Assembly (NCBI GenBank): GCA_031472005.1
Contig: PZJY01000002.1
Location: 3,162,001-3,226,000 of the forward strand
Length of the DNA stretch: 64,000 nucleotides
Source: Tetracladium setigerum
Taxonomy: Eukaryota; Ascomycota; Leotiomycetes; Helotiales
Direction: 5' to 3'
In this document: positions 12,535 through 23,828 of the stretch, piece by piece
Layout: each line of letters opens with the position of its first letter
Position numbering within the stretch: the stretch's first letter is position 1
The notes under the pieces: generated by a model
What the model was told of the DNA's origin: nothing
Databases searched by the model: none
Seen by the model: only the letters and a program-made list of their open reading frames with translations
Translations under genes and position numbers: made by a program

Positions 12535-13070
12535 CCAGAGTACAGTGGCTGAATGATGGTCTTTCTTGTTGAAGATTACTAGGTTAGAGAATCAAACCCT
12601 TTGAATATTCCAGATGTCATTGCCGTGTATGTGCCAACGAGTCCCAATGGGATGAAATAAATCCATGTGGTTACCAAATAAAACTTCCGATAAGATGAGA
12701 GATACACAAAGTCTGCTCCTCGTGCTTCGTTCTAAGCAAGGAAAATTGAAACCATATGCAGCCTTTTAATTTTCCATTATTAAAAATCTCCCCATAACCC
12801 TCCCTGACCTGCATACTTTTTAGCAAATTCCACTCCCACCCCTGCCAACTTTAACACCTCCTATCGATTTCGTGTCCAACATTAAGTTCGGAATGGGTTT
12901 GAGTAGGTCAATTTTATTCCAAAAACTATTTAGATCCAACTCAAGTATCCTGGTCTAGTATCCTAGCTCTTACGTCAGGTGACCGTTTCAAGCAGGGCAT
13001 CCACCCCTCTGTTCTTCTACCATTCGTAATTCAGCAAAACTTTTTAACGGGTTCGGATGCTCGCCATTCA
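12535..13070. other. Intergenic region
   Basis: AT-rich space between the Mg-chelatase-like gene and the Zn2Cys6 gene, both plus strand. No supported gene or repeat. Confidence 0.5.
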
Positions 13071-14686
13071 ATGGGTCCTGCGATGGAAGCTCAAGCAGAA
13101 ATGGTTTGCTTGCCCTGCAAGAGGCGGAAAAAACGTTGTGACAAAAGTCTACCCAGCTGTGGACGTTGTACCAGGTACAGTTTTGTGCTTCCTCGATCTC
13201 GTTGCAATTCAAAGCTGACTAACTGAATACTAGATTCAAGACAGAATGTTATTATGTTGCATTAATAGGAAGCGATACTATTCATTCTGTCCTTCCCGAT
13301 GCCACTCATGATTCATCATCACAATCCACTGGAACCCCATCGACCGCAACTCTGAAAGACTCTGCATCTCTATCACATTCCGAGGCTCTCAGCTTAGACG
13401 AAATCTTGGCTCTACGAATACGTACTTTAGTCACTCGTATATCCCCAAGAGCAGTGGAAGACTACTCCAATTACTTTGCCAATTTCCAAGTTTCTTTACC
13501 TATCATCAACGAGCAAAGATTTTATTGGCGACTGCAAAACTCAATACAAGACCTGAGCTTCTCTCAGTTAATGCTAGGCATGTCTCTTGCTTCTCAGCTG
13601 TCGTCGAAAGAAGAAGACTCTTTGAGTCGTGCGAATGATATTTACCCCACCCTGAAGGAATCATTCTCGTATGACCAGACCTTTGAAGCTCCCACAGTAG
13701 ATTTAGCGCAGACTGGTGTGCTGATTGCGTCTTTTGAACATTGCCAGGGCCTTCATCGAGAAGCATGGATGACAATTGGTGCATGTGTAAGGATAGGCCA
13801 TATTCTGAAGCAGCAAGAATTGAACGCAAGAAGCGACGCAAGAAGCGACTCGATGTCGGATGAGGAAGACGCAAATTCTCGAGCCACTTTGTGGTGTGCC
13901 ATAGCTCTTGTCGAAAGGTGTGTTCAGGAGCAGATGTAAAAAATAATTGCTGATCACCTACCTGCAGAGTTATCAGTGCAGATTACATGGGAAACCAACT
14001 CCCACATGCATCAGAGCCACCTAAGGCTGATGACATCCTACCTGCACCTTTTCCGGAAGATGAGATTGGCCTGAAAGTCTCTCACGATTTATATCTGGCA
14101 GAAGATCTCGAGATAGACGGCAACCTCGAAATAAAAAGTAGCGAGTTCACAACACTCAGTCCCTTCACAACGGCAGTACAAGCGACGTACCTTTCCAGTC
14201 TCGTCACAGAACATGTTTTACACGGCAGTAAAGACCCTGTTACTCGAGAATTGAAAACCGTAAAGTTGGACATGATGTTGCAAGCATTTGGTGGTGCTTT
14301 GATACCACCTCCTGGGAAAGCCATTGGGCATTTTTGTGGTGCCTTTGGCATTCGCACTTGGTAATCCACACCTGAACTCCGTCAGTCGTTTCTCAGTACT
14401 AGCTGATAAGTTTAGTGTGCTCTTTTATCTGCATGAAAACGAAGTAAAATTGGCTTTAGACGGGGGCAACGACGGTCAAGCAGGGAAATCAATAGCAGTC
14501 CTCCAGTCTACCACCAGGGTAGTAATCTACGCTCTCAAACACGCATACACCGGTGTGCGGATGGACTTACATTCCTTGGCCTTCTGGGCACACAAGATAA
14601 TTTATCATGCTGCCTTGTGCCATATCAGGTATGGAGCTCGGGATAATGAGTGGGAGGGGATCTTCAAGAGTGCAAGGCGTATTTAA
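13071..14686 (+). CDS. Zn2Cys6 transcription factor, possibly frameshifted at its 3' end
   Basis: Four exons (13071-13174, 13234-13917, 13968-14360, 14416-14686) give 483 residues. The binuclear zinc cluster spans the first intron: CLPCKRRKKRCDKSLPSCGRC then TRFKTEC, i.e. CX2CX6CX6CX2CX6C with the basic stretch between cysteines 2 and 3. The rest resembles the fungal-specific transcription factor regulatory domain (EAWMTIGACVRIGHILK, ATLWCAIALVERVISADYM). The exon 3/4 junction is the least certain. After the stop at 14684-14686 the third frame continues with RLFAPKFKLH and, after a plausible intron with a GTGAGT donor (14717) and GCAG acceptor, NYLHDIEVEQR, which is how this family ends. So the true product may be about 30 residues longer and a single base may be missing near 14680. 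The start could also be 13083 or 13101. Target genes cannot be told. Confidence 0.7.
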
Positions 14687-15650
14687 GATTATTTGCGCCA
14701 AAGTTCAAGCTGCACCGTGAGTGTGACTTTGCAATTGCTTTCAATGATGGATGATAGACTGACAAAAGCAGGCAATTATCTCCATGATATTGAGGTGGAG
14801 CAGCGGAAAACATCCTTGAGGTAGAGCCATTGCGAATTGAGCATCGAAATTGATGAGCATACAACTCTGAGATTATGAGCAAGCATTTTCGACAATTCGC
14901 GAAGGGGATGTCAATTCTAGCTCAAGAAGAGGCACTTCGCAAAACAAGTACTATTCTTGAACCCATCAAGGCGAAGTAACGTGATGCTATTTTTGCCGGC
15001 TCATTCCAATCGACTTCTCACTACGATTGCGAAGTACCAGGCATACTTCGTATATCTGCCGAGGAAAACAAACTGATTCGAACGCTCTCTTTCCCACATT
15101 GCCATCGAACTCCTGAGCACAACTACTCTAGATGCACTCCAGATTCCCGTGACGCGGTGGTGCGGCCGCTTCATCCCGCGTTTGTTGCACGTCGCAAAAA
15201 CGTTCATGAATTCTTTCTGAACCTTTTTCCAAAACGCTCAAAAATGCCCAACTTGACGAAATGTCTTGGCGTAACTTTGGCAAAATTCTCCGAGTGCGAG
15301 TGCGAGTGCTTAACTAGATAGCATCATGAAATATACGAATCAATAAATGCTTGACATTGACGATATTGTGTTGTAGAGTTTGCTCTGTGTCGTTGTGAAA
15401 AGGTTATGGGACGCAGCACGTGAGAGTCACTTGCTCCCTCTGTGGCGCGACCGCCCCTCATTCTTGGCAGCTTGGTCCGAGCGAGCGCCACTTGATGAAG
15501 CTCTGGACAGTTCGCCTGTGGGATTCTTTGAAATCCAAAACACGGAAGCTCCTCGACCTCTATTGCCTCCCCAGCGAATCTGGAAAACTACTTCTGTCTA
15601 CACAACCATTTAGATAGACTCGAAAATAACAACAAATTACGCATTTCAAG
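14687..15650. other. Intergenic; left end may hold the out-of-frame tail of the Zn2Cys6 gene
   Basis: Positions 14687-14825 contain plausible continuation of the transcription factor in another frame. The remainder is non-coding and should include the promoter of the PDI gene. Expected ER-stress elements could not be identified with confidence. Confidence 0.5.
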
Positions 15651-17028
15651 ATGGTTCTAATTAAGAGCTTCCTCACTGGCCTGGCCAGCTTAGCAGTAGT
15701 GGTTGCTCAATCCTCAGTTATCGACCTTATTCCCTCCAACTTTGACAGTCTCGCGATTGGAGGCACACCTGCTCTTGTTGAGTTCTTTGCTCCGGTATGC
15801 TATACGGCCCGTTTAAAAGTAATTGAGTCATATGCTAATTCATTTAGTGGTGTGGACATTGCAAAACGTAACGGCCCCTCTCCTCAAGCAGTTCAACACC
15901 TTCGAATCTAACACACCATTCTTATACAGTCTTGCCCCAGTGTACGAAGAGTTGGCCACGGCCTTTGCCGGCAGCAAAAACAAAGTCATCATTGCAAAGG
16001 TCGATGCTGATCGTGAGAAGGATTTGGGGAAACGATTTGGTGTTCAAGGTTTCCCAACACTCAAATGGTTCGATGGAAAGAGTGATAAGCCCGAAGATTA
16101 TAACGGTGGAAGGGATCTGGAATCTCTCTCAGCTTTTATTACAAAGAAGACCGGTGTTCACCCAAAGAAGGCGAAGGCAGCTCCAAGCTCCGTTGAGATG
16201 TTGACGGACACCACCTTCAAACAACAAATTGGCGGGGATAAGGATATCATTGTGGCATTCACTGGTATGTCATTTACTCGTGGAGATTCAAGTCCTCTTG
16301 CTAATTTGTTTTCAAGCTCCTTGGTGCGGACACTGCAAGACGTAAGTAGAATACCTCTAGTTTCTTCACCGAAACTCTGCACACATGCGCCAAGCAGTTT
16401 GGGCATGGAGACCATTGATTTTGACAACAGTGCTAATTTATAAAGGCTTGCACCAATTTGGGAAAAGGTTGCATCCGACTTCGCCAACGAGGCTAACGTT
16501 GTGGTTGCCAAGGTCGACGCTGAGGCCGAGAATTCCAAGGCCACAGCCAAAGACCAAGGAGTCAGCTCATACCCTACTATCAAATTCTTCCCCAAGGGAT
16601 CCAAGGTAGCAGAGCCATACAGCGGTGGGCGATCAGAGGAAGATATTGTTACGTTCTTGAACGAGAAGGCCGGAACATACCGTACCCCAGGAGGTGGGTT
16701 GAACGCCAAAGCTGGCTTGGTTGATGCACTTGATGCCTTGGTGGAGAAGTTCACCCTTGGTACGGCCGTCACCGAGATTATTGCTGAGGCCACCAAGTTC
16801 ATTGAGAGCGGAAAGGAGCAAGCCCAGATCGGGTACGCCAAGTACTACGTGAAGGTGTTCAACAAGCAAAGCGAGAATGAGGGCTATGCCGCAAAGGAGT
16901 TGGCTCGCTTGGACAAGATCCTAAAAAAGGGAGGTCTCGCACCAACCAAACTGGACGAGTTCACAAGCAAGACCAACATCTTGAGAAAGTTTGTGGAGAA
17001 GGTCATTCCTGGAAAGTCAGAACTTTGA
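15651..17028 (+). CDS. ER protein disulfide isomerase, erp38/TigA type
   Basis: Five exons (15651-15794, 15848-15867, 15930-16264, 16317-16341, 16446-17028) give 368 residues. Residues 1-20 are a signal peptide (FLTGLASLAVVVAQS). Two thioredoxin domains follow, each with the catalytic motif WCGHC, around residues 49-53 and 167-171. A C-terminal helical domain of about 100 residues ends KSEL. Two thioredoxin modules plus a helical tail identify the fungal erp38/TigA (P5/ERp29-D) group. Family knowledge: it forms and isomerises disulfides in the ER lumen during secretion. KSEL resembles a degenerate ER-retrieval signal rather than canonical HDEL/KDEL. Both active sites are encoded on very small exons (20 and 25 nt). 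Exon 4 is flanked by introns of 52 and 104 bp. Confidence 0.93.
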
Positions 17029-17294
17029 GCGATCTTACAGAATTGGTGAAGGACCTCGGAACTTGATATACGCATAAGGTAGTTACATAGATAATGAATT
17101 AACGTTGGGGAGTTATGCTCTATGAAATTTGCTTGCTTGCTTTCAAAATGACGTTCATCGTGTGCGATCTATAAATTGGTACTTGAAGCCTTTCCGGGGT
17201 TGGTCTCCCGCCAACCCATGATTCCCGTCGTCTAACCTTCGATTGATCCCTTCTAATTCAGACATGTATTTCACCATGAGTTTCCTTGCTGTTC

Positions 17295-17679
17295 CTATTG
17301 CATTTTGGTCGGACTGCTCTTCCCATCTCTTCCATCGCTATTGTTTTGCAACGCAGCCTCCAAATTGTCCAGCCGCCTGGCCATGTCATCCACTAAGGGG
17401 GAAGTTAATAACTGTGACAGTCTTGCCACAAGAGCAACTGCCTGAGATGATGCAACTTACTCTTCGCAAAGATCTCACTCGACACACCAGCAAATTTATT
17501 TGAGAGAGAGTTTAGTAGCTCATCGACAACGGCCGCTAATTCTGTAGACGTTGTGGCATCTGTAGTGGTTGACTGCACCTAACAATTAGCAGGGGGAAGC
17601 GCATGAAATGTGTTGTTGCGCGCATGTCACCTACCGAAGCGGTCGAGAGACGGTTGTTATTAGGGGAACTTGACGCCAT
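17295..17679 (-). CDS. HSBP1-like small coiled-coil protein
   Basis: Three exons (17679-17635, 17578-17461, 17392-17295) with introns of 56 and 68 bp, encoding 86 residues. The core ELAAVVDELLNSLSNKF, followed by SSEIFAKMDDMARRLDNLE, matches heat shock factor binding protein 1: a heptad coiled coil with the conserved FAKMDDM segment. Family knowledge: HSBP1 forms a trimeric/hexameric coiled coil; in animals it dampens HSF1 and it also helps assemble the WASH complex. Which role applies in this fungus is unknown. The short serine/asparagine N-terminus and SSPTKMQ tail are low complexity. The gene converges on the PDI gene. Confidence 0.85.
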
Positions 17680-18113
17680 GGCTTGAGGAGAGAGAGGCGC
17701 TTTGGATCTTAATTGTTGTGTACTGTAGCACGGCACAGCGTCGTGCGTGCTAGCTGCAATAGCAAAGGCAAAATGTCAACATATAGGGGTGCGTGTGTTC
17801 GTGTGTGTGAGTACAGGTGTGGTTGTGAGATTAACATGGGATGGAAGGGTGCTGCTGCTTGCTGCATATTGTCTCGACGGCTGAGACAAGAGCTCATCTT
17901 GGCACTGACAGGGCAGTCGCACAGCCTTGTGTAGGGGAGAACTCCCCGCGGCATCTATTCATCATCATTATCAGTATCATTATCATCATCACCACCACAA
18001 CCGGGCAGCTACGAATCTACTTTTGAGGCCTAAGTCTCAGTGGTTCTTTTACACACCTACATTCAGTACCATGGCGATAAAATGAAGAGAACCCCCTTGA
18101 AGAAGCAATCATA
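17680..18113. other. Divergent intergenic region with a CAT microsatellite
   Basis: Shared promoter space of the HSBP1-like gene (minus) and the Dsc1-like gene (plus). A degenerate ATC/ATT trinucleotide run lies near 17957-17998. No other feature was seen. Confidence 0.55.
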
Positions 18114-20671
18114 ATGCCCAATCCGCAAGAGCAAAGGCCAAACCCTCTGACCGTCCTCCTCCTGTTCTTTCTCATATATTACTTCCAAGCTCCGGCCCAG
18201 GACGCTCCTCCCGGCTACCCATTTGCTACCCTCGAGATTACGCCGCAGATCGAGTTGCACGATCGCGACATGGCCTCACTACTCTGAATACCACGAAATG
18301 GCAGGACTTCTCCCCGAAAGCCGCATTTCCCAGTCCGGGCGAAACAAACAGATATCTCAATTTGACAGGTTTTAGAGCAGGCGATGGGTATGCTTGGGAT
18401 AGATTGAGTACATTCAAGAAGAGGACCGAGGAGTTTGGGGCAGATGCGAAGAAGGATTGGACCATTGGGAAGGATGGAAAGGTCGGATTGGCGGGAGGGG
18501 TGTACGAGAACGCGACAGGAATCGTTGTAGGCAAATGGGTGCGGTATACCGAGGATGTCAAGGCAGCAGAGGGAACAAGGAGTCTAAATTTGACAGAGAC
18601 GTCTCCCAATATCGACTGGGCGTATACGAATTCGGAATACTGGACGAGAAATATCACGGGCTTGGAAGGGAACATGATGTTGCAACTGAATGAGGTTGTA
18701 GAAAAGCATCAGGATGAAAATTCCCAGCCAGATCTGGGTCCAATGGATTACACGAGGGGCGTGGAAGCTACCATGACGATTCAAGATGAGACGAGTACTG
18801 GAGATGGATGGGATATGAAATTATACGGAGTTCACTGGCCGAGACAGGGAATCATGTATATGACAACGACAAGCGACAAGTTTGCAGGAATATTTGGTCT
18901 TCCGCACTTGACCAACGATGAGGGACACTTTGAAACGAGCCAGAAGCGCTTGAACAGGACTTTGGAAAAGACTGTTGAGAAGATGGAGAAGAATTCTTGG
19001 AGAGATCTCGAAAATCCATGGTCCGCAACTCCGGATGCTCAGGGGGATGCTACCATGCCGACTCCTCATTGCGAATATGTTGTTTTCGTGCAGGTACAGC
19101 CGCTAAAAGTCGATCATTCAAAGGATCGGTATTTTGGATCGTCAGACATCCTCCAAGAGATTGAGCGCGAGCTTCGTTCTCCAAATGGTGCTCCAATTCC
19201 AGAACCTCCGAAGCTTGAGATGTCGACTGTTATTTTTTCACCTGACTGTGGATTTATGCTGGAATCAAAAGGCCCTCCCACGTTTTCGCCCAAAACCAAT
19301 CATCATCTTGTCGGACAGAAACAGGAATCCAGGTATTCCCAAGTTCACACTCGACTTAACACCTATGCTGTTATAATTTTCGCCCAAATACTGCTACTGA
19401 AAATCCAGTCGAAGGAGGCTTCAACACCTTCAACAGTTGGAAGGGTCAGTCTATTGACAATCGGCCTTATGCTTCTAGCTGATGCTGTCCTCTTCACATT
19501 CATGTCCTTTCTGAGCGCTTTGACACCAGATTTGTTTCCATCAGCACTGCTTACATCATTTGCAGCAATGATGTCCGTCGGTCTTGGAGTTCGATTCGTC
19601 GCAGCTGTTTTCAATGTCCAAGAGCCAGAAAGACGTGAGAGATTGAGGCAACAAATGGCCGCTCAGAATGCTGCAAGAGCAAATCAAGCAGCCGCAACGC
19701 CTGCTCCAGCAGTAGTTATCACTCCAGCTGGCGCAGAAACCTTGTTACCTCGCACATATCCAACCCCAACTCCACCCATCATTATACCTTCAGATCAAGA
19801 CATCGACGCCGAAATAGCTGAAGCTGTCAGTGCCGCCACCCCCTCCCCTCTTCCAACCACAAATAGACCAGCCACTACAACACAAACCGAACCAGTTGCC
19901 CAAACCTTTGGAGCAATTTACGCTAGATTCGTTATGATCCTAACATTCGTCATGATTGTCTCGGTTTCCGCACACTCCTGGTCCCTCTCCTGGCGAACAG
20001 GCTACACTAACCTCCTAATATTTCTCTACCTTTCTCTCTGGATTCCCCAAATCCACCGCAACATAGTGCGTAACTGCCGCAAAGCCCTTCTATGGAAATT
20101 CATCATTGGCCAATCCGTCCTTAGATTGCTGCCCATCGCACACATTTACCTGCAAAAAGACAACATCGTCTTCGCACAGACGGATTGGCGCACTTTCACG
20201 ATTCTGGCCGGTTGGGTCTGGGTGCAGATATGGGTTTTGATAGCGCAGGAAGTACTAGGTCCTAGATGGGGATTACCGAAGAGTTGGTACGAAGCAGGAT
20301 GGGATTACCACCCTATTCTCCGCGAAGACAACGTCGAAGCCGGTGGCCTCCCAATTGGTCTCATGCAGCCTCCCCCTTCATCTCCTACACTCGAGAGATC
20401 CTCAACAGGAGGAGGGGAAGAAGAATTTGCTATGCGCAAGAAGAAGGATAGTAGTGTGCGCACAGTGGATTGTGCAATTTGTATGCAGGTGCTTGAGGTG
20501 CCTGTTGTTTCGTCTGGGGAGGAAGCCGGTGCAAGTGTGACGGGGATGTTGGCTAGACGCTTGTACATGGTTACGCCCTGTAGACATGTTTTCCATAGCG
20601 CGTGTTTGGAAGGCTGGATGAGGTTCAGGTTGCAGTGTCCTATCTGTAGGGAGAACTTGCCGCCTTTGTAA
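18114..20671 (+). CDS. dsc1: Tul1/Dsc1-type membrane RING E3 ligase, frame break near the N-terminus
   Basis: The main frame runs to 20671 without introns; its first Met is 18362. Upstream of that Met the same frame has the expected family N-terminus (RDYAADRVARSRHGLTTLNTTK), but its only good start, MPNPQEQRPNPLTVLLLFF at 18114 with a signal-anchor, is in another frame. One missing base near 18225-18240 would join them. A lumenal domain of about 300 residues (LNLTGFRAGDGYAWDRL) precedes about seven membrane segments. The C-terminus has a RING-H2 finger: CAICMQVLE, then TPCRHVFHSACLEGWM, then CPICRENLPPL. Family knowledge: Tul1/Dsc1 is the ligase of the Dsc complex in Golgi/endosomes; in many fungi it activates SREBP, needed for hypoxia and azole tolerance. 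Confidence 0.88.
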
Positions 20672-20953
20672 GATTTAGAAGAAGATAGCCTCTATGAATT
20701 GAATAGTAAAGCAAGTAATGAAACTCAAAGTTATATACACTGCTGTGATTTCTTGTGGTGTCGTGTTGCAGTGACAAAGTTTCTCGCTTAATTTGTCCGG
20801 ATGAAAGTAAGATAACTTTGGGTTCTCTTCAGATATTCTGCCACAACTCGAAACAGCAAAGCACACAATAAACTCTTAAATATAGATAGGTTCAACATAT
20901 ACTCTCATTGATGGTGTATTTCTCGCTTATTTCTTCAGGACAAATATGTACAA

Positions 20954-22709
20954 TCAACCCTTCTTCGGATACTCCCCCACCCACTTCACAATCTGCGCTA
21001 CCTGGTTATCAATAACCTTCTGCGCACCTTCATTGACCAATCCATTCCTCAATCTCAGATCACTACAATGAAACCCACCAGGGATGATACCTATTGGTGC
21101 TTTCTCCGTGCTCTGTAGTGGGCCGCCCGGTCTAAACTCCGAACTCACAGTTGCCGTAATCCACGGATCAAACTCGCCTTGAGTCCAAATTAAGCGCTCA
21201 GTGTCCTTTAATCTCCAGCCCTGCGTGTGTTTATTTACTTGATGGACGTTGTTGTCGGGGCTGAGGGCGCTGCCGAATGTGTAGCCGTTCACAGTCGGGA
21301 AGAAAAGTTCACATTGGCGTTGCCAGTATGGTGCTTTGATCAGGCGAGATACGAGGGTTGAGCGTGAGCGGGGAGCACCATCTTGCCAGTATGCGAATGG
21401 CTCGTTGCATAACATCCATTGCCACGCCCTATAGATGCTGTTATCAACGCTCGTATCGGTGAAGATCTTGTTGTTGGGATCGTAGGTATCCATGCATGCT
21501 GTTTCGCGGATGCCTTCGTAACCGTAGCCTTGACAGTAGCCGGGGATTTGGGTCTCGTTAACCCACTTGGCATATCCGGCAAGTGCTTTAGTAAGGCCAA
21601 CACCTTTTTCTGAAGGAGTGACAGCTGCTCCTGCTTCGACGTTCTGGTGTGTGTTAGTACTAGGTAGTTGTGGAGGAAATTTGGGGGAAGCCGAGCTTAC
21701 CTCGATCATGTCGCAGAATTGGTAGAATGCTGAGTAGCCGGTGTAGAAAGAGTTGGATTGCCATTGCCATGGGCCCCATTCAAGCATAGCCATAACGTCG
21801 TCGGCATGAGCAAGTGATTCAAGGCCAAACATTTCTTTGAGGGCGTATTGCTCGTCCTCGGTTCCTTTGGTGAACACTTTGTCCATGTGGTTGATCACAA
21901 GGTCAATGTCAGTGGAGCAGTTCTTGGGCATCCCCTTTTGAACTGGGACAAAGTATTGCCACTTTAAAGTTGTTAGCTTTTGGTTTCTGGTACGAAAAAA
22001 TCCGGACTCACGTAATCTTCAATAGCCTCAACTGGAGCACTGGAAGCGTGATACGCCCAGAAAGTTCCCTTGGCCATTGAGTAAGTCCAAGCAGCGAGAG
22101 CACCACTGTAACTTCCACCAGTGAACACCCATGGTGCTACACCAGCATTGCTGCTACCTGTAGGATCAAAGGGAAGCTTGATTGTCTTTGCAATATTGAC
22201 AAAATCAAGGATGGATTGGTGGAGAGTCAAGAGTTGCATAGTCTCTGCGTCCAAGACAGGGTATGGCGAAGACTCTCCGTAGTATCTGTGCTCGACCATG
22301 AGAACAGCTCCCTTGATCTCCTGTGCATACTTGCCAGAAATGGTAGCATTGGTGAGGTATGCTCCATAGCGAGCTGCAGCAGTCTCTCCTGGGGTGAACA
22401 GCACGATCTATTTCATTAGCACATAGCTTCACTCAGCCATGAACGATAGTATCTTACCGGTGATCCCGGACCAGCATAAAACTCCGAGTTCCACCAATAC
22501 TTTTGCTTGAAGGTTCCCTTACTTGGATCATCATGATCTAGAAGTTGATCAAAGAAGCCATCACCAGTCGTGGCAACTGCGGCGGCAGCTACACGTTGTG
22601 CTGTCAAATCTTCCTCGTCCAGAGGCGGAAGTAAGATTCCTGGTCGTGCCAAAGAAGCCGTGGCAACGCACGCGAGTGATGAGATGGTGGAGAAGAGGAG
22701 GAACTTCAT
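20954..22709 (-). CDS. Secreted serine peptidase, family S28
   Basis: Four exons (22709-22458, 22407-22012, 21961-21701, 21643-20954), introns 50, 50 and 57 bp, 532 residues. MKFLLFSTISSLACVATAS is a signal peptide. The start of the mature fold shows FDQLLDHDDPSKGTFKQKYW, typical of S28. Catalytic serine lies in GGSYSGALAAW, aspartate in TQGEFDPW and histidine in GGFHCSDL. NATIS and NETQI are possible N-glycosylation sites. Family knowledge: S28 covers lysosomal Pro-Xaa carboxypeptidase and dipeptidyl peptidase II; fungal members are secreted, acid-active prolyl peptidases. Exo- versus tripeptidyl specificity cannot be read from the sequence. A longer in-frame leader from 22802 is open but is less signal-like. 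Confidence 0.92.
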
Positions 22710-23828
22710 GTTGAAAATAACCTTCAATTCCCTGAACTGATCAGAGGAAACAGGACAAATCTTGACGGCAATAGAGGAGAAGAAAAAGAAAGGGAATCTC
22801 AAAGAGCAGATAATCTGAGGTCTTTATACCATCGCGGCAAATACTATACTGTACGTACCCCTCCCCTTGTACACAAGAAGAAGCTGCAACTGAGTAGGAC
22901 CAATTTGTACAGTGCAGATCCCACCCTCCAGCAAGCAGATAACCACATTCCAGAAGCAGGACCACCGTTGATATCGTAACTTAAATAGGTTGCACTGCAG
23001 AATTCTCTCATGTATGTCATAGCCGGCATTCCACATTCTCCAGTCAAGCCTCCTCTATTGGCATCAGATCCAATCAATTAACTTTCCCCACAGGGGATAC
23101 AAACAAGCCTCGAGAACAAGCCTGCACTAAAAAGAGGGGCGCAACGGCAGATGTGGAAGGTAGGAATGTGGGAATACTGATGCAAGGCGGGAAGAGGAAT
23201 GCAATTGGCGAGTCTTCACCTCCTGCCACTTTGAGACAGGTAAACAAAGTCATGCCGATAACACTTGGGTGATCTTTGGAGCTTTGCCTCGGATGATTTG
23301 TCCAAGAGTGGGGAAGTCAGACCATTGTATCTTTGAACAGAGAGTATTGTAGAGATTTCAGAGGGTATTGAGAAATTAGGATAAAGACACCAGAGAATCC
23401 AAGTAATGTGTAGCGAAAACCTGAAACATGAAAACGCAAGGTGCAAGAATTCAAAAATGCATCATGAAAAATCCAACGACATTATTGATGAGATAGGAAC
23501 TCTGCATGAATTGACACAATTGTTTCACAAGATCAATCGACTCTACCGTCCCGTTTGTTGTACGAGAAAATAATATGAAGAGAGCGTAGAAAGGCAGCCG
23601 AGGTTGCATCGAGAGACGAAAGAAATTTCCAATGTATTTCTTCTCATTTGAATCCCAGAATTCCAGAATTGGGGATACATTGAATTCAATTCTTTGAGAG
23701 AACAACATCTTGAGAGTAACACCTAGAGTCGAATATGAAGGATGGGAGTCCCTCGTAGCTAGCCCTCTATGGCTGCTAGGCAGATTTCCCTCGAAATCCG
23801 CAATTAGAAAAAGGTCATTGTATACGCT
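22710..23828. other. Intergenic region, 1.1 kb
   Basis: Between the S28 peptidase (promoter side) and the 3' end of the fluoride exporter. Only short shadow frames; no supported gene, RNA or repeat. Confidence 0.5.

Noticed and set aside
13071..14825. Calling the Zn2Cys6 gene a plain pseudogene
   Set aside because: The first 480 residues splice cleanly; only one late frame break exists and it matches the sequence-wide missing-base pattern.
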